This document shows positions 1 to 5,463 of a stretch of DNA of 5,634 nucleotides, piece by piece. Positions within the stretch are counted from its first letter, which is position 1; every line of letters starts with the position of its first letter. Made by a program: the position numbers and the translations under genes. Below the pieces are notes generated by a model. The model saw only the letters and a list, made by a program, of their open reading frames with translations, did not search any database and was not told the DNA's origin. Source of the DNA: Chloroflexi bacterium UBA4736 (lineage in GTDB: Bacteria > Chloroflexota > Dormibacteria > Dormibacterales > Dormibacteraceae). Location: contig DHIW01000065.1 in the NCBI GenBank assembly GCA_002404015.1, positions 1-5,634 on the forward strand. Direction: 5' to 3'.

Positions 1-4
1 CCAC

Positions 5-355
5 TCAATTCAGCGAGGAGCCAAGAAACAGGACGTACGCGCGCGTGAGGCCGATGGCATCCACGGTGAAGAAGTCGCAGGCCACAATCGAGCTCGCTTG
101 AGCGCTGAGAAAGCGGCGCCACGTCAGTCGTGCTCGCTGCGGCGAGGGCTGTAAGCCGGAGCGCCGAAGCAGGTTGCGGACGGTGGTGGGGGAGATGCGA
201 TGGCCGAGGCGGCGCATCTCGCCGGTGATGCGCTGGTAGCCCCAACGCGAGTTCTCGCGGGCGAGTCGCAGTACCAGCTCGCGGACCTCGGCAGACAATG
301 CCGGCCGGCCGATTCGCCCTCCTCCTGGTGGGGTGAAAGCGAGAGTCCGGGGCAT
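5..355 (-). pseudogene. IS transposase fragment (HTH_21 / integrase-core type), truncated
   Basis: This is the middle part of a DDE transposase of the IS3-like, integrase-core type. Counting from the ATG at 355, a GRP-x-L linker is followed by a helix-turn-helix region with the hallmark ENSRWGYQRI (about residues 34-43), then TWRRFL and the start of the integrase core, CDFFTVD. D94 there would be the first catalytic aspartate of the DDE triad. The second Asp and the Glu are absent: after YVLF the frame keeps only LGS and then stops at 5-7. Full-length relatives are roughly 300-400 aa; this piece is 116 aa. The frame stays open upstream to an ATG at 454, but those residues do not resemble the N-terminus of the family, so 355 is a nominal start. 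I infer a dead remnant. The cysteine just before the first Asp is also unusual. Confidence is high for the family and moderate for the exact limits. Confidence 0.8.
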
Positions 356-473
356 CGTAGTCCAACAGTCCGAGGCCCCGTCAGGTCGCCATGAATCGAA
401 AGCAGAAGATCGGTCACGCAGCTTCTGTTTCCGGCAGCGCCGGTCACCCGTCAATCCGCGAGCGGTCTCCGCA

Positions 474-1166
474 TCAGGCGCCTAGGCGATCGGCCAGGTC
501 CAGGAGATCCTCGGCGGCCACGTCGAAGGAGGGGTCGGGCTCGGCCGGAGGGGCGCCCGGGCCCCACTCCAGCGGCCGGCTGACGAAGGCCGTCCGGAGG
601 CCTTCGCCCGCCGCGGCGCGGAGGTCGTACGGGTGGGCGGCGACCAGCATCACCTGCTCTGGGCGCAGGCCCAGGAGCTCGGGCACCATGCGGTAGGTGC
701 GCGAATCCGGCTTGTAGGCCCGGACCAGCTCGGCGGAGAGTATGCAGTCGAAGCGGAGGCCGGCCTGCCTCGTCAGGTCGACGAGCAGCCCGAAGTTGCC
801 GTTGGAAAGCGTCGCCAGCACGAAGCGCCCACGCAGGCGTTCCAACCCCGCCGCTGAATCTGGCCAGGGCCGAAGGCGGTGCCAGGCGAGGACGAGCCGT
901 TCTCGCTCCGGAAGGCCGAGTTCGGCGGGCCCGAACTCGGCTAGCAGCTCGTCCAGCGAGGCCCGGTGGAGGTCGTCCAGCTTGGTCCAGCCGATCTCAC
1001 CTGAGCGGACCCGCTCCAGCGAGGGCTGGTAGCGGTCGCGCCAGGCGTGGGCGAAGCCCGCCGGGTCCGCGACCAGGCCAGCCAGCTCTTCGGCGATCGA
1101 GCCCCGCCAGTCGACCACAGTTCCGAAGATGTCGAAGGCGAGCGCCCGCACGTCCATGCCCGGCAT
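474..1166 (-). CDS. HAD-superfamily hydrolase, 2-haloacid dehalogenase (type II)-like
   Basis: A 230-aa protein of the usual length for haloacid dehalogenase type II. Family members attack the substrate with an aspartate nucleophile; type II enzymes hydrolyse L-2-haloacids in the cytoplasm. Visible motifs: FDIFGT (nucleophile D12, T16), an arginine in AWRDRY (R43) at the place of the L-DEX substrate arginine, LSNGN (S121, N122), AYKPDSRTY (K152, Y158), and AAHPYDLRAA (D181). The L-DEX Ser and Asn that precede the last Asp are replaced by A176 and H178. That is common in HAD proteins annotated as dehalogenases whose true substrate is unknown. There is no signal peptide or membrane segment. ATG 1166 is chosen because it lies just before the conserved core; ATG 1157 (three residues later) is equally possible, and neither has a clear Shine-Dalgarno. 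The open frame runs further upstream but is not protein-like. The gene is divergent from the enolase-superfamily gene, with 112 bp between starts. Family assignment is firm; dehalogenase activity is not. Confidence 0.88.
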   Translation of the reverse strand: MPGMDVRALAFDIFGTVVDWRGSIAEELAGLVADPAGFAHAWRDRYQPSLERVRSGEIGWTKLDDLHRASLDELLAEFGPAELGLPERERLVLAWHRLRPWPDSAAGLERLRGRFVLATLSNGNFGLLVDLTRQAGLRFDCILSAELVRAYKPDSRTYRMVPELLGLRPEQVMLVAAHPYDLRAAAGEGLRTAFVSRPLEWGPGAPPAEPDPSFDVAAEDLLDLADRLGA

Positions 1167-1240
1167 TGTCAGCCCGGGAGGGCGCCGGCGGGAGGGCGCT
1201 CGGCCGGACCGAGGCCAGGGTGGGCCCGCGACAAACAACC

Positions 1241-1254
1241 TTGCGAAACCGCAA
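1241..1254. promoter_or_regulatory. Candidate operator: palindrome TTGCG-AAAC-CGCAA
   Basis: A perfect 5-bp inverted repeat with a 4-bp spacer lies in the 112-bp gap between the divergent HAD and enolase-superfamily genes. Its left arm coincides with the candidate -35 of the rightward gene, where a repressor would act. No regulator gene is present in the window. This is sequence pattern only; a short palindrome can occur by chance. Confidence 0.35.
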
Positions 1255-1267
1255 ACCCCTGTAGCCT
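1241..1267 (+). promoter_or_regulatory. Possible promoter of the enolase-superfamily gene
   Basis: A -35-like TTGCGA (1241-1246) is followed after 15 bp by TAGCCT (1262-1267), which fits the TANNNT -10 common in actinobacteria. Transcription would begin near 1274, leaving a leader of only about 5 nt before the ATG at 1279. No Shine-Dalgarno is visible there, consistent with near-leaderless translation. The spacer is shorter than the ideal 17 bp, so this is tentative. Confidence 0.35.
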
Positions 1268-1269
1268 GG

Positions 1270-1288
1270 TGGCGCCACATGGGCGCCA
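1270..1288. repeat. Inverted repeat spanning a start codon (TGGCGCC / GGCGCCA)
   Basis: TGGCGCC (1270-1276) and GGCGCCA (1282-1288) form a perfect 7-bp inverted repeat whose 5-nt loop, ACATG, contains the ATG of the enolase-superfamily gene. In RNA it would be a very stable GC hairpin holding the start codon in the loop, if transcription starts upstream of it. It could equally be a DNA-binding site, or chance in GC-rich sequence. Confidence 0.4.
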
Positions 1289-2379
1289 GGGATGATCGGC
1301 CGGCGAGGATCACCGGCGTCGCCACGCGAGTGGTCAGGCTCCCCCTGGCCGAGCCGATCCGCACCGCCATCCACGATTCCAGCACCTGCCACCACGTCCT
1401 CGTCCGCGTCTCCACCGACCGCGGTGTTGACGGTATCGGCCACATCTTCGCCTTTGGTGCCGGATGGGCGGCCGCTCTCCAGTCGATGGTCCGGGAGCTG
1501 GGCCGGACGGCGGTCGGTCAGGACGCCGCCGACCTGCCGGCGTTGGAGCGCAGGCTCCACCGCGGGATTCGCTTCATGGGCCTGCGGGGGGCCGCGATCA
1601 TGGCGGTGGCCGCACTCGACACGGCCTGCTGGGACATCGCCGGACGGCTGCGCGAGGAACCGCTCTGGTCTTTGCTCGGCGGCGCCCGGCGAGAGGTCCG
1701 GTGCTACGCCAGCGACAGCCTCTGGCTCGGTTCCGAGGTCGGCGCGCTGGCCGGGCTGGCGAGGGCCAGGACGGCGGCCGGTTTTGACGCGATGAAGGTT
1801 CGGATCGGCTCCGGGCGGCCCGACGAGGACGCCCGGCGGGTTGCGGCGGTGCGCGACGCGGTCGGCGGCGACGCGACCCTCATGGCGGACGCCAACCAGG
1901 GTTGGAGCCGGGCGCAGGCGATCGAGACCGGAGGGCTCCTGGCCGGCTACGGCCTGCACTGGCTGGAGGAGCCGGTGCCGGCCGAGGACTACGAGAGCCT
2001 GCGTCCCATCCACGAGGCGACCGGCCTGCCCATCGCGACCGGTGAGTCGTGGTTCGGCATGCTCGACGTCGAGCCCGGCCTGGCAACCGGGGCGGTCAGC
2101 TTCCTGATGCCGGACCTGGAACGGATGGGCGGGGTCAGCGGCTGGGCCACCGCGGCACGGGCCGCCAGGGCCGCCTCGGTGCCAGTCTCGCCGCACCTCT
2201 TCCCGGAGGTCTCCGTCCACCTCATGTGCGCCTTCCAGCCGGACGGCCTTCTGGAGTACGTGCCCTGGTACTCGGACCTGTTCGAAGATCCCCCGCTGCC
2301 GCGCGACGGCCGGCTGGCGCCCAGCGAAGAGCCCGGCCTGGGGTTGCGCTTCCGGTCCGACGTCTTCCCACCCGGATAG
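1279..2379 (+). CDS. Mandelate racemase/muconate lactonizing enzyme family protein (enolase superfamily)
   Basis: A 366-aa (beta/alpha)7beta-barrel enzyme with an N-terminal capping domain (about residues 10-130) and a barrel (about 140-350). Superfamily members use Mg2+ to stabilise an enediolate after removing the alpha proton of a carboxylate. The active-site residues match mandelate racemase without gaps at a constant offset of 9: K173 (MR K164), metal ligands D204, E230 and E256 (D195, E221, E247), the D279-H306 dyad (D270-H297) and E326 (E317). The motifs are MADANQ, WLEEP, ATGESW, MPD, SPHLFPE and LEY. One key residue differs: the second Lys of KxK (MR K166, the base for the S enantiomer) is R175. 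I therefore favour a His-Asp-based acid-sugar dehydratase or other one-face enzyme over a true racemase. ATG 1279 is the first start near the conserved domain; the frame remains open upstream to 1129, but those residues are not protein-like. It is the first gene of a three-gene plus-strand run. The substrate is unknown. Confidence 0.92.
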   Translation: MGARDDRPARITGVATRVVRLPLAEPIRTAIHDSSTCHHVLVRVSTDRGVDGIGHIFAFGAGWAAALQSMVRELGRTAVGQDAADLPALERRLHRGIRFMGLRGAAIMAVAALDTACWDIAGRLREEPLWSLLGGARREVRCYASDSLWLGSEVGALAGLARARTAAGFDAMKVRIGSGRPDEDARRVAAVRDAVGGDATLMADANQGWSRAQAIETGGLLAGYGLHWLEEPVPAEDYESLRPIHEATGLPIATGESWFGMLDVEPGLATGAVSFLMPDLERMGGVSGWATAARAARAASVPVSPHLFPEVSVHLMCAFQPDGLLEYVPWYSDLFEDPPLPRDGRLAPSEEPGLGLRFRSDVFPPG

Positions 2380-2415
2380 CCGGCGGGCGCGCGGCTCGAT
2401 CGCCGCAGAGGCGAA

Positions 2416-2421
2416 TACGCT
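2416..2421 (+). promoter_or_regulatory. -10 box (TACGCT) for leaderless transcription of the dehydrogenase gene
   Basis: TACGCT fits TANNNT and ends six bases before the ATG at 2428, so the A of the ATG falls at the expected transcription start. No convincing -35 is seen. The purine run AAAGG (2422-2426) is too close to the ATG to act as a normal Shine-Dalgarno. This suggests an internal leaderless promoter in the 48-bp gap, in addition to any read-through from the upstream gene. Confidence 0.4.
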
Positions 2422-2427
2422 AAAGGC

Positions 2428-3495
2428 ATGCGTGTGGCGCTCATCGGTGTGGGCCGGATGGGAAGCGCCATCGCCGAACGCCTGCGCCGAGCCGGACACG
2501 AGCTGTCCCTCTATGACGTACGGCATGAAGCGGGATTCGCAGCCAGCCTCGCCCTCGCGGTCGGCGGCGCAGAGCTCGCTTTCTTCTGCCTTCCCGACGA
2601 GGCCGGCGTCCGCCAGGCCGCGTCCGAGCTGGCCGCCGTGCGGGTCCCGCCGCCACTCCTGGTCGACCTCACCAGCTCGCTGCCGGCGACGACCCGGCTG
2701 GTGGCCGGGCAGCTGGCGAGACGCGGGATCCGGATGCTGGACGTCCCGCTCAGCGGAGGTGTGGCGGGGGCGCGCGAGGGCCGGCTGACGGCGATGGCCG
2801 GCGGACCGGCCGAGCTGCTGGAGCTGGCCCGGCCGGCGCTCTCCGCCTTTGCCTCCAACATCGTGTGGGCCGGGCCCCTCGGCGCCGGCCACGCCATGAA
2901 GGCGGTCAACAACGCGCTATCGGCCGCGTCGCTTGCGATGACCGCCGAGATGTTAGTGAGGGCCGCGCGCGCCGGGGCTGACCCCCGTGCCGTGATCGCC
3001 GACTGGAATCGTGGCCCGGCGAGGAGCCAGAACTCCGAGGTCAAGTTCCCTCGCGACATCCTCCCGGGCAGCTACGCTGCGGGCTTCACCGCCGGCTTCA
3101 TGGAGAAGGACGTGGCGACCGCGCTTCGGATGGCGGAGGCCCACGCACTGCCGTTGGCCGTCACCAAGAGCGTCCACGCCGTCTGGCGGGCCGCGCTGGC
3201 GGAACTCGGCGCGGCCGCCGACTTCACCCGGATCCACCAGCATTTCCAGAGCCGTCCTTCCGGCGGTGGCGGGACGGTGCACGAGATGGGGAGGGCGATC
3301 GCGGCGGTCTGCCTGCTGGCCGGCCGGGAGCTGATCCCCCTGGCCGTCCGGGAAGGGGTGGAGCGCGACCGGGCGCTCGGGATCGTCAACGCGAGCACGG
3401 GGAGAAGCGAGGCCACCCGTGCCGGCCTGGCCTGGGAGCTCGACAGCGAGGCCCTCAGCGCCTGCGCGCCGATCCTCGTGCTTGGAGGTGAATGA
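2428..3495 (+). CDS. NAD(P)-dependent beta-hydroxyacid dehydrogenase (3-hydroxyisobutyrate dehydrogenase family) with C-terminal extension
   Basis: A 355-aa cytoplasmic oxidoreductase that should interconvert a beta-hydroxyacid and its oxo-acid or semialdehyde. Domain order: a Rossmann domain with GVGRMG at residues 7-12 and an acidic D30 at the end of strand 2, favouring NAD over NADP; the substrate loop DVPLSGGVAGAREG (105-118); the catalytic lysine K158 in GHAMKAVNN; an all-helical C-terminal domain with EKDVATAL (226-233). A canonical member ends near residue 275. Here about 80 extra residues follow a glycine-rich linker (SGGGG, 278-282), and residues 295-327 repeat the first half of the helical domain: E301, A306, R308, G310, N321, R326 and S327 align without gaps with E174, A179, R181, G183, N194, R199 and S200. 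The gene follows the enolase-superfamily gene by 48 bp and is followed by the cyclase gene after 1 nt. Threonate, tartronate-semialdehyde and 3-hydroxyisobutyrate enzymes share these motifs, so the substrate is open. Confidence 0.92.
   Translation: MRVALIGVGRMGSAIAERLRRAGHELSLYDVRHEAGFAASLALAVGGAELAFFCLPDEAGVRQAASELAAVRVPPPLLVDLTSSLPATTRLVAGQLARRGIRMLDVPLSGGVAGAREGRLTAMAGGPAELLELARPALSAFASNIVWAGPLGAGHAMKAVNNALSAASLAMTAEMLVRAARAGADPRAVIADWNRGPARSQNSEVKFPRDILPGSYAAGFTAGFMEKDVATALRMAEAHALPLAVTKSVHAVWRAALAELGAAADFTRIHQHFQSRPSGGGGTVHEMGRAIAAVCLLAGRELIPLAVREGVERDRALGIVNASTGRSEATRAGLAWELDSEALSACAPILVLGGE
3484..3488 (+). promoter_or_regulatory. Ribosome binding site GGAGG that sets a TTG start
   Basis: GGAGG lies inside the last codons of the dehydrogenase gene and has 8 nt to the TTG at 3497, the normal spacing. 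The in-frame GTG at 3488 overlaps the GGAGG itself and so cannot use it. This picks TTG 3497 as the start of the cyclase gene. Confidence 0.75.
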
Positions 3496-3496
3496 G

Positions 3497-4147
3497 TTGC
3501 TCGTCGACCTGACCCAGCCCTACCGCGACGGCATGTTCTCGCAGAAGCTCTTCCCGCCGGTGCGGGTCGAGCGCCTGGTCCGATTGGAGGATCGCGGGGT
3601 CAACGTGACCGGCGTGTCGGCCGCCGTCCATGCCGGGACGCATGTTGACGCGCCCTGCCACTTCATCCCCGGCGGCCGGAGTGCCGACCAGATCGAGCTC
3701 GAGGAGGTCAGCGGCCCGGCGGTGTGCTGGCAGGTCGATCGCGCCGGCGGTGAGGAGATCACGGTGGCCGACCTGGAGGCGAGCTCGCCGCGGGCCGAGC
3801 GCGGCGACATCGTGTTCATCCGGACCGGCTGGGACGTTCACTTCCACGGCGACCACCAGAGATATCACCACCACCCGTACCTTTCGGTCGACGCCGCCAG
3901 ATGGCTGGTGGAGAAGGGCATCAAGCTGCTGGCGATCGACGTCGCGACGCCGGACATGCCCGAGGCCCTCCGACCGCCCGGCTTCGACTGGCCGGTGCAC
4001 CGGCACCTCCTGGGTTCCGGGGTGCTGGTGGCGGAGCACCTCAACCGGCTGGACCAGGTGGCCGGCAGGCGGTTCAACGCCTACGCGCTGCCGATTCCGA
4101 TCGTGGGGTCGGACGGCGCTCCGGCGCGTATCGTGGCCGACCTTTGA
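3497..4147 (+). CDS. Cyclase family protein (KynB-like, metal-dependent hydrolase)
   Basis: A 216-aa protein of the cyclase family that includes bacterial arylformamidase KynB, isatin hydrolase and polyketide-associated cyclases. Members bind divalent metal and typically open an amide or lactone-like bond. The signature HAGTHVDAPCH (residues 45-55) supplies H45, H49, D51 and H55. Further on, H168 and E180, twelve residues apart, match the second metal and catalytic pair of KynB. The N-terminus LVDLTQPYRDGM is the usual family start, supporting TTG 3497 preceded by GGAGG. The upstream stop lies 1 nt away, so translation is probably coupled to the dehydrogenase. No other kynurenine-pathway gene is in the window, and the neighbours handle hydroxy/oxo acids, so I infer a lactone or amide hydrolysis step in the same pathway rather than tryptophan degradation. 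A histidine-rich stretch around residues 115-126 (HFHGDHQRYHHH) is striking but lies outside the signature. Family call is firm, substrate open. Confidence 0.9.
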   Translation: MLVDLTQPYRDGMFSQKLFPPVRVERLVRLEDRGVNVTGVSAAVHAGTHVDAPCHFIPGGRSADQIELEEVSGPAVCWQVDRAGGEEITVADLEASSPRAERGDIVFIRTGWDVHFHGDHQRYHHHPYLSVDAARWLVEKGIKLLAIDVATPDMPEALRPPGFDWPVHRHLLGSGVLVAEHLNRLDQVAGRRFNAYALPIPIVGSDGAPARIVADL

Positions 4148-4149
4148 CG

Positions 4150-4169
4150 CCGGCGCCATCGGCGGCCGG
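4150..4169 (+). terminator. Weak GC hairpin after the cyclase gene
   Basis: CCGGCGCC, a 3-nt loop (ATC), then GGCG-G-CCGG forms an 8-bp stem with one bulged G, directly after the stop codon at 4145-4147. There is no T run, so if it ends transcription it does so without the classical intrinsic signature. The rest of the 108-bp gap between the two convergent genes shows no clear terminator on either strand. Confidence 0.25.
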
Positions 4170-4255
4170 CTGGCACGGTGATCAGATCCGGGATGGGCGC
4201 GGGCGGCGGGCCGCTGAGCCCCCAGGGTCACTCGGGTGTCTGGCGGCCGCGATCC

Positions 4256-4942
4256 TCAGGCGCGGGCGCCGGCGAGAGGCGCCTCCCCATTGACTTCGAG
4301 GTCCTGGCGGTACAGCTCATAGGCCGCTGAGTACTCCATCACCCTGGCGACCTCCGCGACGAAGGCTTCGTCGTAGCCGGCGCGCCGCAGCAGGTGGAAT
4401 CCCATCTCCATCCCCGAGGCGATCCCGCCGGCCGTGATGATCCGACCGGCGTCGACCACCCTGGCGCGGCTGATGACGCAGGCTGGCGCGATGTCCTTCA
4501 GGCGGTCGATCGGCACCTTCCCGGGCGGGGCCATCTCCGCGCGGTCGGGCTCCTTGCGGTTTGTTGCCGGCAGGCCGTCCAGCAGGCCCATGCGGCCGTA
4601 GATCCACGAGCCGGTGCAAACGCTCGTGATCAGGCAGGAGGCGGGCAGCGAACGGACGTACTCATGGAGGTGGGCGTTGTTCAGCTCCTGCCGAGTCCCG
4701 AACCCACCGGGGATGAGGAAGGCGTTCATGGCGGGCTGGTCGGAGAAGGAGTAGTTGGGCAGCACCGTGAAGCCGGCCTGGGTTTGGACCGGGCGCATCG
4801 ATTCGGCGACGAAGAAGGCTTCCAGCTCGGGGTCGAAGCGGCGCGCCACCGAGAAGACGCCGTAGGGAGCGGCGAAGTCGAGGATCTCGGCGTCCTTGAA
4901 GACGTAGATGGCAAGTCGGAAACCCAGAATGCGCTCGCTCAT
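4256..4942 (-). CDS. DJ-1/PfpI family protein (isonitrile hydratase-like)
   Basis: A 228-aa single-domain protein of the DJ-1/PfpI (class I glutamine amidotransferase-like) family. Family hallmarks: LDFAAPYGVF (residues 21-30; D22 corresponds to the acidic residue that assists catalysis), LIPGGFG (76-82), the nucleophile elbow SVCTGS with C109, followed by GLLDGLPAT (119-127), and ITAGGIASGME (169-179) near the end. Isonitrile hydratase shares the Asp plus Cys-Thr arrangement, but after GLLDGLPAT the usual histidine/tryptophan (T-H-W) is replaced by NRK, and about ten extra residues follow before the next strand. The exact reaction, or a glyoxalase/chaperone-like role, is therefore open. There is no AraC-type DNA-binding domain, so it is not the GlxA-type regulator. 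ATG 4942 is the first start in frame; the upstream sequence has only a weak purine stretch (GGGAAA). The gene converges on the cyclase gene. Whether it belongs to the same pathway cannot be told from position. Confidence 0.88.
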   Translation of the reverse strand: MSERILGFRLAIYVFKDAEILDFAAPYGVFSVARRFDPELEAFFVAESMRPVQTQAGFTVLPNYSFSDQPAMNAFLIPGGFGTRQELNNAHLHEYVRSLPASCLITSVCTGSWIYGRMGLLDGLPATNRKEPDRAEMAPPGKVPIDRLKDIAPACVISRARVVDAGRIITAGGIASGMEMGFHLLRRAGYDEAFVAEVARVMEYSAAYELYRQDLEVNGEAPLAGARA

Positions 4943-5022
4943 GGCTGTTTCCCGACAATCATGCCGGAGAGTCGCGGGAGGCGTGCTTCGGCGCCCGACA
5001 ATGCCATGAACCGTGGACGACT

Positions 5023-5424
5023 ATGCAGTCCAGCAGGTCGCGGTTGGAGTTCAGAATTGCGAGGCAGAGGATGTCGACAGAGCACACGTCGCCGTCGGGT
5101 TGCTTCAACCGAACCGGGCTTCGCAACGCGGCGGCGACGCCGGCCGTGACGTACCGCAGCAACAGGCCTGAGGCGTCGGGCCAGCAGATCGACCACGTCC
5201 TCTTCAGGCATCCGTCTGGCGGTTCCGTCAGTGTCACTACCAAACTGCATTTCGAGGAAGAGGTCGCATTGGCCGACGGCCGCACCATGTTTGCGTCCGA
5301 CCACTTCGGCGTCGAAGCCCGCATCGACTTCGCGTCCCCCAGCCGGCGATCCCAGCCAATCTGGCTGCTCGATCCGGTGATGTGGCCCTCGGCCTGTGCT
5401 ATCGCCAGCTGTGGTCTCGAGTAG
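5023..5424 (+). pseudogene. C-terminal remnant of an endonuclease/exonuclease/phosphatase (EEP) family protein
   Basis: The 133-aa plus frame carries the closing motifs of the EEP superfamily (DNase I, exonuclease III, neutral sphingomyelinase-like). QQIDHVLFRH (residues 54-63) matches the conserved IDYV strand with a catalytic Asp (D57). FASDHFGVEARIDF (90-103) matches the C-terminal SDH motif with D93 and the general base H94. The residues between them fit the spacing in the sphingomyelinase-like branch, and GLRNAA (32-37) fits the segment before. The N-terminal half with the Asn and Glu metal ligands is missing: upstream of 5023 lies only an 80-bp gap and the opposite-strand DJ-1 gene. About 30 non-homologous residues trail after the usual end, suggesting loss of the native stop. 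ATG 5023 is nominal, as the frame is open further upstream. I infer a decayed stump. An overlapping minus-strand frame over the same stretch has no recognisable motif. Confidence 0.5.
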
Positions 5425-5463
5425 GGTCGAAGCCGATTCCCATTGCTAGCGGCGCTGTCGGCC

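Noticed and set aside
431..443. Small hairpin CCGGC-AGC-GCCGG downstream of the HAD gene
   Set aside because: A 5-bp stem without a T run on either strand does not support a terminator call.
479..488. Perfect 10-bp palindrome CGCCTAGGCG at the 3' end of the HAD gene
   Set aside because: It lies within coding sequence, has no loop, and is short enough to occur by chance.
997..2892. A 631-codon open frame on the minus strand across the enolase-superfamily gene and into the dehydrogenase gene
   Set aside because: It mirrors two well-supported plus-strand genes, is rich in Arg, Gly, Pro and Ala with no motif, and is a typical antisense shadow in high-GC DNA.
3455..4231. A 258-codon minus-strand frame opposite the cyclase gene
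   Set aside because: Low-complexity composition and no domain; it lies over a gene with a complete metal-binding signature.
4394..5149. A 251-codon plus-strand frame opposite the DJ-1 gene
   Set aside because: It is the reverse reading of a clear DJ-1 gene and continues without motif into the next gap.
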